Shown here piece by piece: positions 1 through 8,178 of a stretch of 50,248 bases of DNA (within the stretch, counting starts at the first letter, position 1; every line of letters begins with the position of its first letter). A program made the translations under genes and the position numbers. This DNA is from Pseudomonas sp. ZH-FAD (lineage in GTDB: Bacteria > Pseudomonadota > Gammaproteobacteria > Pseudomonadales > Pseudomonadaceae). The notes under the pieces are model-generated. The model had not been told where the DNA came from, did not search any database, and worked only from the letters and a program-made list of their open reading frames with translations. The stretch covers positions 1 to 50,248 of the forward strand of contig NZ_PGLR01000044.1 of the NCBI RefSeq assembly GCF_002803095.1, in the 5' to 3' direction.

Positions 1-116
1 GGCCGGATGGCCGTGGAATCAGTGGCCGGATGCGCGTGGAATGGGTGGCCGGATCAGCGTGGAATCGGTGGTCAGATGCTCATGGAATGGGTGGCCAGAT
101 GACCGTGGAATCCGCA
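1..116. mobile_element. Terminal repeat array of an IS21-type insertion sequence (element continues left of the window)
   Basis: Five 23-bp tandem units follow each other without gaps, starting at 1, 24, 47, 70 and 93. Each has the form GGCCGGATGnnCGTGGAATnnGT with a few changes; the last ends ...GGAATCCGCA at 116. Multiple direct repeats inside a terminus that closes with CA are typical of IS21-family ends, which bind the IstA transposase. No transposase gene lies in the window, so the family call rests on the end structure alone. Coding sequence of a broken acyl-CoA dehydrogenase begins immediately after position 116, so this is where the element interrupts that gene. Confidence 0.65.
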
Positions 117-303
117 GTCTGGTCTGCCGTTTCGCCGTGAGGCGTACCTGGCACGCGTGCTCTGTGTGGATAAGGCGATGAAGATCGGCTCCGACGCGGT
201 GCAACTGCTCGGCGGCCATGGTTTTACCCAGGAGCACCCGGTCGAGCGCTGGTATCGCGACCTGCGCAGCTTGGCGGTGCTCGCTGGCGGCCTTCATCTC
301 TGA
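117..303 (+). pseudogene. 3' remnant of an acyl-CoA dehydrogenase gene, cut by the IS end
   Basis: The frame running into the stop TGA at 301-303 encodes about 61 residues typical of an acyl-CoA dehydrogenase C-terminus: DAVQLLGGHGFTQEHPVERW followed by a YRDLRS segment. QLLGGxGF...ERWYRD is the conserved helix and FAD-contacting part of the family. There is no start codon context and the N-terminal ~320 residues expected for the family are missing, replaced by the 23-bp repeat array that stops at 116. The next gene, another acyl-CoA dehydrogenase, starts 14 bp downstream, so the two were probably a tandem operon before the insertion. No active enzyme can be made from this fragment. Confidence 0.8.
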
Positions 304-317
304 ACAGGCAGGCAACC

Positions 318-1529
318 ATGAATCTGGAAACCCCGAAGAAATTCCGCGGCCTGCAACAGCAGGCGCAGCAGGTGGCCAAGCACTACTTCCGGCCGATCTC
401 GCGCAAGTATGACAAGGTCGAGCACGCCTACCCCAAGGAGCTGGATCTGCTCGCCGCGTTGCTCGATGGCATGAACGAAGGCTCACCCGATGCCGTCGGT
501 GCTGGCTCGGCCAGCAAGCGTGGGGCAGCACGCGAGCAGCAGGCAGGCATCAAGAATGGCGGCAACATGGCTGCGCTGCTCGGCGTGATTGAGCTGTGCT
601 GGGGCGACGTCGGCCTGCTGCTGGCCATGCCGCGTCAGGGGCTGGGCAATGCGGCCATTGCCGCGGTGGCCAATGACGAGCAACTGGCGCGGTTCGGCAA
701 GACCTGGGCGGCCATGGCCATTACCGAGCCGGGCTGTGGTTCGGATTCGGCGGCGATTCGCACCACGGCGGTAAAGGATGGCGACCACTACATCCTCAAT
801 GGTGAAAAGATCTTCGTCACTTCCGGCGAGCGTGCCGATGCCGTGGTGATCTGGGCCACGCTGGACAGAAGTCTGGGGCGTGCGGCGATCAAGTCCTTCG
901 TAGTGGAGAAGGGCACGCCGGGGATGACGGTTACACGTCTGGAGAAGAAGCTGGGGATAAAGGCATCCGATACGGCTTCGATCAGCCTCAGCGATTGTCG
1001 GGTGCCGGCGGCCAACCTGCTGGGCAACGCCGAGATCGACGTGCAAAAGGGCTTTGCCGGGGTCATGGAAACCTTTGACAACACCCGACCGCTGGTTGCT
1101 GGCATGGCGGTCGGTGTCGCGCGTGCTGCGTTGGAGCGCACGCGTGAGTTGCTGCTCAAGGCAGGTTGTCGCTTTGATTACGCCAAGCCGCTGCTGGCCG
1201 TCACTCATGCCGAGGCCACACTGTATCGCCTTGAGGCGGAATGGGAGGCCGCGCGTCTGTTGACGTTGAAGGCTGCTTGGATGGCTGACAACAAGTTGCC
1301 CAATTCGAAAGAGGCCTCGATTGCCAAGGCCAAGGCCGGGCGTGTGGCCAGCGAGGTGACGCTCAAGTGCGTGGAACTGGCCGGTGCGCTGGGCTACGGT
1401 GAGGACGAGTTGCTGGAGAAGTGGGCGCGCGACTCGAAGATTCTCGATATCTTCGAAGGCACCCAGCAGATTCAGTTGCTGATCGTCGCTCGGCGCCTGC
1501 TGGGCAAGAGTTCCAGCGAGCTCAAGTAA
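318..1529 (+). CDS. Acyl-CoA dehydrogenase family protein
   Basis: A 403-residue flavoprotein expected to oxidise an acyl-CoA to the 2,3-enoyl-CoA with FAD and pass electrons to ETF. Visible family features are the FAD-binding strand AITEPGCGSDSAAI, the following LNGEKIFVTSGERAD segment, a C-terminal four-helix region with TLKCVELAGALGYGED, and the closing IFEGTQQIQ loop. Glu380 in that loop is at the position of the catalytic base of medium-chain acyl-CoA dehydrogenases. The first ~70 residues are not the usual family start. The ATG at 318 has an AGGCAGG stretch just upstream. It follows the truncated paralogue by 14 bp, so its original promoter was probably upstream of the lost part; it may now depend on transcription from the IS. 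Substrate chain length cannot be read from the sequence. Confidence 0.88.
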   Translation: MNLETPKKFRGLQQQAQQVAKHYFRPISRKYDKVEHAYPKELDLLAALLDGMNEGSPDAVGAGSASKRGAAREQQAGIKNGGNMAALLGVIELCWGDVGLLLAMPRQGLGNAAIAAVANDEQLARFGKTWAAMAITEPGCGSDSAAIRTTAVKDGDHYILNGEKIFVTSGERADAVVIWATLDRSLGRAAIKSFVVEKGTPGMTVTRLEKKLGIKASDTASISLSDCRVPAANLLGNAEIDVQKGFAGVMETFDNTRPLVAGMAVGVARAALERTRELLLKAGCRFDYAKPLLAVTHAEATLYRLEAEWEAARLLTLKAAWMADNKLPNSKEASIAKAKAGRVASEVTLKCVELAGALGYGEDELLEKWARDSKILDIFEGTQQIQLLIVARRLLGKSSSELK

Positions 1530-1557
1530 TCAAGGTAATCCAATCCGTTGCGAGCTT

Positions 1558-1578
1558 GGCGCACGTGACGCACCCTAC
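1558..1578 (-). repeat. REP-like singlet beginning with GTAG
   Basis: Read on the minus strand this is GTAGGGTGCGTCACGTGCGCC, a short imperfect palindrome after a GTAG tetranucleotide. A close relative (GTAGGGTGCGCTGCGCGCACC) lies at 14824-14844. GTAG followed by a palindrome is the usual form of REP sequences mobilised by RAYT transposases in Pseudomonas. Confidence 0.5.
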
Positions 1579-1579
1579 A

Positions 1580-1610
1580 AGCAAAAGCCCGCATCTGCGG
1601 GCTTTTGCTT
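1580..1610. terminator. Bidirectional rho-independent terminator
   Basis: Perfect inverted repeat AGCAAAAGCCCGCA / TGCGGGCTTTTGCT with a 2-nt centre, flanked by A and T runs on both arms so that it can act on both strands. It sits between the convergent acyl-CoA dehydrogenase gene (plus) and the lipoprotein gene (minus), overlapping the stop of the latter. Confidence 0.85.
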
Positions 1611-2331
1611 AGAAACGGAAGACTTCCGTATCGATCTTGATCGGTTCTGCCACTGGAATCTTCGGCCCGGCAGCGGCTGGGTCCTGCGGTTTGGCTTTGG
1701 CCACTGGAGGCTTCTTGCGCGGCGGCTCGGGGGGCGGCTCGGCTGCGGCGATGGGTTGAATGGCCACCGCCAGTTCAGCGGCCAGGCGCTGCAGCAGGGT
1801 GCTCTGCGCCTTGACCTGTTCGGCCAGAGGGCCGTTGTGCGGCTCTTCCAGGCGGATCAGACGGCTGTCGCGTAGCTGCCCGCGGCGGTCGAGCAGTCGC
1901 CATTGCGCCTCCAGTACGGCCGGCTGGGTTGGCCCGGAGTCCAGGCGGGTGATGGTCAACATGACCTGTGCATCGGCACTGAAGCCTGGTGCCGCCGGCG
2001 CCAGAACCAGGCGCTGGCTGTCCAGGCGCCAGGCCAGCTGGCGCAGCATCTGCTGGTCGATGTCATTGGCCAGGCCGCTGGCCCAGCGAGCGTCCTGAGC
2101 TGCGACCAGGCTGCCGTCGGCCTGACGCTGCAGCAGATTCTGCTGGCGCAGGTAGTCGGCCACGCTGATCGGGCCGACCAGCACGGTCACGCCATTGTCC
2201 TTGGTCGGCGTCACGGCCTGGCCGCTGTCAAGTTGGTAAAGGGGAACCGGCTTCTGCTGCAGCAGACTGCAACCACTCAATGCGAGCAGCGTGGTCAGAA
2301 GCAGCGCCACAGGGCGTACTACAGTCATCAT
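1609..2331 (-). CDS. PqiC/YmbA-family ABC-type transport auxiliary lipoprotein
   Basis: A predicted outer-membrane-associated lipoprotein of 240 residues. It begins with a charged end and a hydrophobic stretch ending in the lipobox LALSGC, so Cys about 20 residues in would be lipidated. The mature part has the PqiC pattern: a YQLDSGQ start, a VGPISVADYLRQQ segment, an R-L-V-L strand and a Pro/Lys-rich tail (PPEPPRKKPPVAKAKP). PqiC lipoproteins work with MCE proteins (PqiB type) in phospholipid or hydrophobic-molecule movement across the periplasm. Two adjacent ATGs (2331, 2328) are possible starts; a longer frame upstream lacks signal-peptide character. No pqiA or pqiB lies nearby. Upstream on the same strand is parC, 172 bp away behind a hairpin, so it probably has its own promoter. 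Confidence 0.75.
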   Translation of the reverse strand: MMTVVRPVALLLTTLLALSGCSLLQQKPVPLYQLDSGQAVTPTKDNGVTVLVGPISVADYLRQQNLLQRQADGSLVAAQDARWASGLANDIDQQMLRQLAWRLDSQRLVLAPAAPGFSADAQVMLTITRLDSGPTQPAVLEAQWRLLDRRGQLRDSRLIRLEEPHNGPLAEQVKAQSTLLQRLAAELAVAIQPIAAAEPPPEPPRKKPPVAKAKPQDPAAAGPKIPVAEPIKIDTEVFRF

Positions 2332-2429
2332 TAATTCCAGGCAGCCGCTTCTGGGGCAGCTGCATATCGATCCCATATCATGCTGTGGGGTCATTTGCGC
2401 ATGACCCGGGGCGCGTATCATCCGTCAAA

Positions 2430-2471
2430 CCGCGCTACGACTCCAGCCTTGCCTGCTGGCTGGTAGCGCGG
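2430..2471. terminator. Long hairpin downstream of parC, REP-like
   Basis: CCGCGCTAC (2430-2438) pairs with GTAGCGCGG (2463-2471), and an inner CCAGC/GCTGG (2443-2447/2455-2459) extends the fold. There is no T run on either strand. It could end parC transcription or be a REP-type remnant, because one arm again begins with GTAG. Function is inferred from position only. Confidence 0.5.
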
Positions 2472-2503
2472 ATATCCCGGACGAACGGGGCGTGTTGCCG
2501 ACG

Positions 2504-4753
2504 CTATTCCACCAGCAGCTGGTCGACGCGCTGGAAACCTCGCGGCAGCTTGTTGCCGCGGCGGCCGCGCTCGCCCTTGTAATGCTCGAGGTCGTCGGCT
2601 TTGAGTGTCAGGGTACGCTTCCCGGCCTGCAAAACCAAACTGGCGCCGCTGGGCAGCACGGCCAGATCGGTCAGATATTCCTCACGCGAGGCTACGCGCT
2701 CGCCGGGAATGCCGATGATCTTGTTGCCCTTGCCTTTACCCAGTTGCGGCAGATCGGTGACCTTGAACAGCAGCAGGCGACCTTCGGTAGTCACCGCGGC
2801 CAACCAGTCGTCTTCCAAGTTACTGACTGGCTTGGGTGCGACCACCTTGGCACCGTTGGGTAGCGTCAGCAGTGCCTTGCCCGCCTTGTTCTTGGCCTGC
2901 AGATCCTCACCCTTGACCACGAAACCGTAGCCAGCGTCGGAGGCGATGACGTACAGGGCGCTGTCTTCCGGCAGCATCACGCATTCGAAGGTCGCCCCTG
3001 GTGGTGGCGTCAGACGACCGGTCAGCGGTTCGCCCTGGCCGCGTGCCGACGGCAGGCTGTGGGCGGCGAGCGAATAGCTCCTGCCTGTGGAGTCGATAAA
3101 CACCGCGTACTGGTTCGAGCGCCCCGGTGCTGCTGCCTTGAAGCCGTCGCCAGCCTTGTAGGACAGGCCGGTGGCGTCGATGTCATGACCCTTGGCGCAG
3201 CGCACCCAGCCTTTTTCCGAGAGCACCACGGTGACCGGCTCGGTCGGCATCAGCTCGGTTTCCGAGAGGGCCTTGGCCTCGGCGCGGGCGACGATCGGCG
3301 AGCGGCGGTCATCGCCGTACTTCTCGGCGTCCTCGATGATTTCCTTGCGTACCAGCTTCTTCAGCTTGGTTTCGCTGCCGAGCAGGGCCAGCAGTTTCTC
3401 GCGTTCCTTGGCCAGTTCGTCCTGCTCGCCGCGGATCTTCATCTCTTCCAGGCGCGCCAGTTGGCGCAGGCGGGTGTCGAGGATGTAGTCGGCTTGCACG
3501 TCGGTGAGGCCGAAGCGCTCCATCAGCACCGGCTTGGGCTGGTCCTCGGTGCGGATGATGCGGATCACCTCGTCGAGGTTGAGGAAGGCAATCAGCAGGC
3601 CTTCCAACAGGTGCAGGCGTTTTTCCACCTTGTCCAGGCGGAACTGCAGGCGACGGCGCACGGTGCCGACGCGGTACACCAGCCACTCGGTCAGCAGGGT
3701 GCGCAGGTCCTTGACCTGCGGCTTGCCGTCGAGGCCGATGACGTTGGTGTTGACCCGGTAGCTCGATTCCAGATCGGTGGTGGCGAACAGGTGGGTCATC
3801 AGTTCGTCGGCATCGACGCGGTTGGAGCGCGGGATGATGACGATGCGGGTCGGGTTCTCATGGTCGGATTCGTCACGCAGGTCGGCGACCATCGGCAGCT
3901 TCTTGGCCTGCATCTGCGCGGCGATCTGCTCCAGTACCTTGGCCCCGGACACCTGGTGCGGCAGGGCGGTGACGACGATGTCGCCGTCCTCGATGCGATA
4001 GACGGCGCGCATGCGTACCGAGCCGCGGCCGGTCTCGTAGATCTTCAGCAGGTCAGCCTTGGGCGTGATGACTTCGGCTTCGGTGGGGAAGTCCGGCCCC
4101 TGAATGTGTTCGCACAGTTGCTCGACCGTGGCGCCCGGCTCGTCCAGCAGGCGTACGCAGGCGGCCGCTACCTCGCGCAGGTTGTGCGGCGGCACGTCGG
4201 TGGCCATGCCCACGGCGATGCCGGTGGTGCCGTTGAGCAGCAGGTTGGGCAGGCGCGCCGGCAGCGTCGCCGGCTCGTTCATGGTGCCGTCGAAGTTGGG
4301 TACCCAGTCGACGGTGCCCTGGCCGAGTTCGGAGAGCAGCACTTCCGAATAGCGCGACAGGCGCGCCTCGGTGTAGCGCATGGCGGCGAAGGACTTGGGA
4401 TCGTCCGGTGCACCCCAGTTGCCCTGACCGTCGACCAGGGTGTAGCGATAGCTGAACGGCTGCGCCATCAGCACCATGGCTTCGTAGCAGGCGCTGTCGC
4501 CGTGCGGGTGGAACTTACCGAGCACGTCACCGACGGTGCGCGCGGACTTCTTGTGCTTGGAGTCGGCGTCCAGGCCCAACTCGCTCATGGCGTAGACGAT
4601 GCGCCGCTGCACCGGCTTCAGACCGTCGCCGATGTGCGGCAGGGCGCGATCCATGATCACGTACATGGAGTAGTTGAGATAAGCCTGCTCGGTGAAATCG
4701 GCGAGTGACCGGCGTTCAACGCCTTCCAGGCTCAAATCGAGGGATTCGCTCAT
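2504..4753 (-). CDS. parC: DNA topoisomerase IV subunit A
   Basis: The 749-residue DNA breakage-rejoining subunit of topoisomerase IV, which with ParE decatenates daughter chromosomes. The N-terminal breakage domain shows YSMYVIMDRALPHIGDGLKP, the winged-helix KFHPHGDSACYEAM and the AAMRYTEARL loop with the catalytic Tyr127. A C-terminal beta-propeller domain follows after ~residue 490, ending in GERGRRGNKLPRGFQRVDQ. Ser87 and Glu91, the positions changed in quinolone-resistant Pseudomonas, are both in their usual susceptible state. The ATG at 4753 comes 7 bp after the stop of the protease gene, so it is likely cotranscribed with parE and the two genes between them. Confidence 0.97.
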   Translation of the reverse strand: MSESLDLSLEGVERRSLADFTEQAYLNYSMYVIMDRALPHIGDGLKPVQRRIVYAMSELGLDADSKHKKSARTVGDVLGKFHPHGDSACYEAMVLMAQPFSYRYTLVDGQGNWGAPDDPKSFAAMRYTEARLSRYSEVLLSELGQGTVDWVPNFDGTMNEPATLPARLPNLLLNGTTGIAVGMATDVPPHNLREVAAACVRLLDEPGATVEQLCEHIQGPDFPTEAEVITPKADLLKIYETGRGSVRMRAVYRIEDGDIVVTALPHQVSGAKVLEQIAAQMQAKKLPMVADLRDESDHENPTRIVIIPRSNRVDADELMTHLFATTDLESSYRVNTNVIGLDGKPQVKDLRTLLTEWLVYRVGTVRRRLQFRLDKVEKRLHLLEGLLIAFLNLDEVIRIIRTEDQPKPVLMERFGLTDVQADYILDTRLRQLARLEEMKIRGEQDELAKEREKLLALLGSETKLKKLVRKEIIEDAEKYGDDRRSPIVARAEAKALSETELMPTEPVTVVLSEKGWVRCAKGHDIDATGLSYKAGDGFKAAAPGRSNQYAVFIDSTGRSYSLAAHSLPSARGQGEPLTGRLTPPPGATFECVMLPEDSALYVIASDAGYGFVVKGEDLQAKNKAGKALLTLPNGAKVVAPKPVSNLEDDWLAAVTTEGRLLLFKVTDLPQLGKGKGNKIIGIPGERVASREEYLTDLAVLPSGASLVLQAGKRTLTLKADDLEHYKGERGRRGNKLPRGFQRVDQLLVE

Positions 4754-4760
4754 GCGGGCC

Positions 4761-5285
4761 TCATTGCAAGGTTGATTGGCGCAGCACCAGGGTGCCGCCC
4801 TTCTGACTGAATTCGAGTTGTTTCAGGGCGCTCATGCCCAGCAGCACCTCATCGCCGTCCATGCCGGGGGCGATCAGCGCGGCGACGTCACGTAGTTCGA
4901 TATCGCCCAGGCGCAGGCTGGCCAGGCGTGTGCGATGCCCGGTAGCACGGCCGTTGGCCGTGCTGATGACGATCGGCGCGCCGCGTTGCAGGCCAAGACG
5001 CTCGGCCACCGCGCTGGGTATTGCCACTTGGGTGGCGCCGGTGTCGAGCAGAAAGGTGACCTTCTGGCCATCGATCTGCCCGTCGACCAGGTAGTGACCC
5101 TGACGACTGCTGGCCAGGCTCACCTCGACGAAACCATCACCATGCACCGACTGCGGCGTCTGGTTGGGGTTGCGCTGGCGATCTTCCCAGTTACCGAAGA
5201 AGTGCGTGGCCAGCAGCAGGCCGGCGCCCCAGGCGAGCACCAACATCACTCGTCCGGTACGACGGCCCGGCGTCTGTTCGCTCAC
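4761..5285 (-). CDS. Membrane-anchored retropepsin-like aspartic protease (TIGR02281 type)
   Basis: A predicted 174-residue protein with one N-terminal transmembrane segment (VMLVLAWGAGLLLATHFF) and a periplasmic domain with the retropepsin signature FLLDTGATQVAIP; the Asp in DTGA is the expected catalytic residue. GHRTRLASLRLGDIELRDV and LLGMSALKQLEF complete the clan AA fold; such proteins are single-domain and would act as dimers. The chosen start is the GTG at 5285, which overlaps the stop of the upstream gene as GTGA and has a GGAG Shine-Dalgarno at good spacing. This implies translational coupling. Substrate is unknown. The gene also appears next to parC in P. aeruginosa (recalled as PA4965). 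Confidence 0.85.
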   Translation of the reverse strand: MSEQTPGRRTGRVMLVLAWGAGLLLATHFFGNWEDRQRNPNQTPQSVHGDGFVEVSLASSRQGHYLVDGQIDGQKVTFLLDTGATQVAIPSAVAERLGLQRGAPIVISTANGRATGHRTRLASLRLGDIELRDVAALIAPGMDGDEVLLGMSALKQLEFSQKGGTLVLRQSTLQ

Positions 5286-6265
5286 GGGCGCCGGCTCCAG
5301 CCGCCCTTGGGCGCGGCAAAACGCCAGACGATGGGACGCTCTTCGCCATCGGCGCGGGTCTGGGTACCGTTGTCGACGCCGATCCAGGCGCCATCCTTGT
5401 CGATCCACAGCGCTTCGGCCATGCCGTAGTCTGGTGCGTAGCGGCGTGGTTCGCTCAGGGCTTCGCTGGCGAACGACCAGCAGATCTCCGCGACACCGTC
5501 GCTCAGGGTGCGCCGGCAGACACGGTGGGCCTGACGCTCCAGGGTAAAGAGCTTTTCATCGAAATAGGCCAGGCCGGAGAAGTCGCGTGGCGCCATATGG
5601 CCGCCGAGCGCTTCGGGCGACGCTTCGTCACCGCTTTCGCTGGTCAGCACGCAGCCGCCGGTACAGCGCCAGCCGCTGCCGCGACGATGCAGTACAGTGA
5701 GGCCCCGGCGGCGCTGTTCGGCAGCCAGCCACAGGCGATCACCGGCCGGATCGATGGCGATGCCTTCGAAACCCTGGTTGAAGTGCAGCAGCATGCCGCT
5801 GGCTCGAGCCTGGCGCACCAGTCCGCTGGGCAGGTTGAGCCACTGCGCATTGCCGTTGCTGCTCACCTGCAGCACGGCGGCGCGGGTTTCGCTGACCAGG
5901 TAACGGTTGCCTTGTGCGTCGCACGCCAGGCCCTCGAAATCCAGTGCTCCTCCGCGTACCAGGCCGGCCACCCAGTTGCGCATGCGCAGGCCCCAGGGCA
6001 GCGCGCTCTCGGGCGGTTCGGGGGCGACGAAGGTTTCTGCTTCGGCGCGCAGCAGCCCTTCCTCTCTATGCAGTTGATAGAGGCGGTCGTCGTCACGGTC
6101 GGAAACCGCCCACAGCGTTTCGCCGCACAGGGCCAGGCCGGACAGGTTGCCGCCCGGCATTTCCGTCACCGGGTATTCGGCCTCCAGCTTGAGCTCTTCC
6201 AGCACCACTGGCTCGGCGTTCGCGACGCCGGCCAACAGACCGAGTGCAAGGAGGTGATTACGCAT
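5282..6265 (-). CDS. Secreted esterase-like activity of phytase family protein
   Basis: A 327-residue exported protein beginning with a signal peptide (MRNHLLALGLLAGVANAEP, cleavage probably after ANA). The mature part has repeated beta-propeller-like segments such as GNLSGLALCGETLWAVSDRD, LDFEGLACDAQGNRYLVSE and GFEGIAIDPAGDRLWLAAE, the pattern of the phytase-like esterase domain (PF13449). Several cysteines (RCTGGC, HRVCRR, EICWS) suggest disulfides in the periplasm. The enzymatic activity named for the family is not established for this branch. The ATG overlaps the parE stop as TGATG and its own stop overlaps the next GTG start, so it is tightly coupled inside the parE-parC cluster. Confidence 0.8.
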   Translation of the reverse strand: MRNHLLALGLLAGVANAEPVVLEELKLEAEYPVTEMPGGNLSGLALCGETLWAVSDRDDDRLYQLHREEGLLRAEAETFVAPEPPESALPWGLRMRNWVAGLVRGGALDFEGLACDAQGNRYLVSETRAAVLQVSSNGNAQWLNLPSGLVRQARASGMLLHFNQGFEGIAIDPAGDRLWLAAEQRRRGLTVLHRRGSGWRCTGGCVLTSESGDEASPEALGGHMAPRDFSGLAYFDEKLFTLERQAHRVCRRTLSDGVAEICWSFASEALSEPRRYAPDYGMAEALWIDKDGAWIGVDNGTQTRADGEERPIVWRFAAPKGGWSRRP

Positions 6266-8163
6266 CAGGCCAGTACCTCGGCCAGGTTGCCCTTGGTTTC
6301 CAGCCAGCTCTTGCGATCACCGGCGCGTTTTTTCGCCAGCAGCATGTCCATCACTTCGCGGGTGCCTTCGAAATCATCCAGGGTCAGTTGCACCAGACGC
6401 CGGGTGTTGGGGTCCATGGTGGTTTCGCGCAACTGTGGTGGGTTCATCTCGCCGAGGCCCTTGAAGCGGGTGACCTGTGGCTTGCCGCGACGTTTCTCGG
6501 CCACCAGGCGGTCGAGGATGCCGTCGCGCTCGGCGTCGTCCAGGGCGTAGAAGATCTCCTTGCCCAGATCGATGCGGTACAGCGGCGGCATGGCCACGTA
6601 GACGTGACCGGCATCCACCAGCGGGCGGAAGTGACGGACGAACAGGGCACAGAGCAGGGTGGCGATGTGCAGGCCGTCGGAGTCGGCGTCGGCGAGGATG
6701 CAGATCTTGCCGTAACGCAGCTGGCTCAGGTCGCTCGAGCCTGGATCGATGCCAATGGCCACGGCGATATCGTGCACTTCCTGCGAGGCCAGGACTTCGC
6801 TGCCGTCCACTTCCCAGGTGTTCAGGATCTTGCCGCGCAGCGGCATGATGGCCTGGAACTCCTTGTCGCGTGCCTGCTTGGCGCTGCCGCCGGCGGAGTC
6901 GCCCTCGACCAGAAACAGCTCGCAGCGCAGCGGATTCTGCCCCGCGCAATCGGCCAGCTTGCCGGGCAGCGCCGGGCCTTGAGTGATCTTCTTGCGCTCG
7001 ACCTTCTTGCCGGCCTTGAGGCGGCGGCCGGCGTTGCTGATGGCCAGTTCGGCCAGCGCCAGGCCGGTTTCCGGATGGGCATTGAGCCAAAGACTGAAGG
7101 CATCCTTGACCACGCCGGAGACAAAGGCGGCGGCTTCGCGCGAGGATAGGCGCTCCTTGGTCTGGCCGGAGAATTGCGCGTCCTGCATTTTCATCGAGAG
7201 AACGAAGGCAATGCGTTCCCAGACGTCTTCCGGGGCGAGTTTCACGCCACGCGGCAGCAGGTTGCGGAACTCGCAGAACTCGCGCATGGCATCGAGCAGG
7301 CCCTGACGCAGGCCGTTGACGTGGGTGCCGCCCTGCGCGGTGGGGATCAGGTTGACGTAGCTTTCCTGCACCGCGTCGCCGCCTTCAGGCAGCCACAGCA
7401 GGGCCCAGTCCACGGCTTCCTTGTTGCCAGCCAGGCTGCCGACGAAGGGCTCTACCGGCAGACGCTCGAACTCGCTGACGGCATCGACCAGATAGGAGCG
7501 CAGGCCGTCCTCGTAATGCCACTCGACCTTCTCGCCCGAGGCCTTGTCTTCGAAGCTGACGTTCAGGCCTGGGCAGAGTACGGCCTTGGCCTTGAGCACA
7601 TGCTTGAGGCGGCTGATGGAGAACTTGAAGGAGTCGAAGTACTTGGCGTCTGGCCAGAAATGCACGCTGGTGCCGGTGTTGCGCTTGCCGACGCTGCCGA
7701 TGACTTCCAGCTCGCTGGCCTTGAAACCGTCGGCGAAGCTCATCTGGTATTCGTTGCCGTCACGCTTGACGGTGACCACCACGCGGGTCGACAGGGCATT
7801 GACGACGCTGATGCCGACGCCATGCAGACCACCGGAGAACTGGTAGTTCTTGTTGCTGAACTTACCGCCGGCATGCAGCTTGGTAAGGATCAGTTCGACG
7901 CCCGGCACGCCTTCTTCCGGGTGGATATCCACCGGCATGCCGCGGCCATCGTCGAGCACTTCCAGCGAATTGTCCTCGTGGAGGATTACCTGGATCGACT
8001 TGGCATGCCCGGCCAGGGCTTCGTCAACGCTGTTGTCGATGACTTCCTGGGCCAGGTGGTTGGGGCGTGTGGTGTCGGTGTACATGCCCGGGCGTTTGCG
8101 CACCGGGTCGAGGCCGGAAAGGACTTCGATGGCGTCTGCGTTATAGGCGTTCTGCTGGGCCAT
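6265..8163 (-). CDS. parE: DNA topoisomerase IV subunit B
   Basis: The 632-residue ATPase subunit of topoisomerase IV. The GHKL ATP-binding domain is clear: HLAQEVIDNSVDEALAGH, LDDGRGMPVDIHPEEG and the ATP-lid FSNKNYQFSGGLHGVGISVV. The TOPRIM domain follows, with FLVEGDSAGGSAKQARD and ILADADSDGLHIATLL, whose acidic residues bind Mg2+ for DNA cleavage with ParC. Length matches the E. coli protein (~630). The ATG at 8163 has AAGAGA at suitable distance. It lies 15 bp after yqiA and overlaps the next gene by one base. Confidence 0.97.
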   Translation of the reverse strand: MAQQNAYNADAIEVLSGLDPVRKRPGMYTDTTRPNHLAQEVIDNSVDEALAGHAKSIQVILHEDNSLEVLDDGRGMPVDIHPEEGVPGVELILTKLHAGGKFSNKNYQFSGGLHGVGISVVNALSTRVVVTVKRDGNEYQMSFADGFKASELEVIGSVGKRNTGTSVHFWPDAKYFDSFKFSISRLKHVLKAKAVLCPGLNVSFEDKASGEKVEWHYEDGLRSYLVDAVSEFERLPVEPFVGSLAGNKEAVDWALLWLPEGGDAVQESYVNLIPTAQGGTHVNGLRQGLLDAMREFCEFRNLLPRGVKLAPEDVWERIAFVLSMKMQDAQFSGQTKERLSSREAAAFVSGVVKDAFSLWLNAHPETGLALAELAISNAGRRLKAGKKVERKKITQGPALPGKLADCAGQNPLRCELFLVEGDSAGGSAKQARDKEFQAIMPLRGKILNTWEVDGSEVLASQEVHDIAVAIGIDPGSSDLSQLRYGKICILADADSDGLHIATLLCALFVRHFRPLVDAGHVYVAMPPLYRIDLGKEIFYALDDAERDGILDRLVAEKRRGKPQVTRFKGLGEMNPPQLRETTMDPNTRRLVQLTLDDFEGTREVMDMLLAKKRAGDRKSWLETKGNLAEVLA

Positions 8164-8178
8164 AAGGTCTCTTGGTCG

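Noticed and set aside
1..116. CRISPR-like array
   Set aside because: The 23-bp units are contiguous, with no unique spacers between them, and join directly to a truncated gene; this fits an IS terminus, not a CRISPR array.
3059..4708. Open frame of 549 codons on the plus strand inside parC
   Set aside because: It is antisense to a complete parC. Its residues are the low-complexity Gly/Ala/Val/Gln/His mixture expected from the reverse strand of GC-rich codons, and no SD or family motif is visible.
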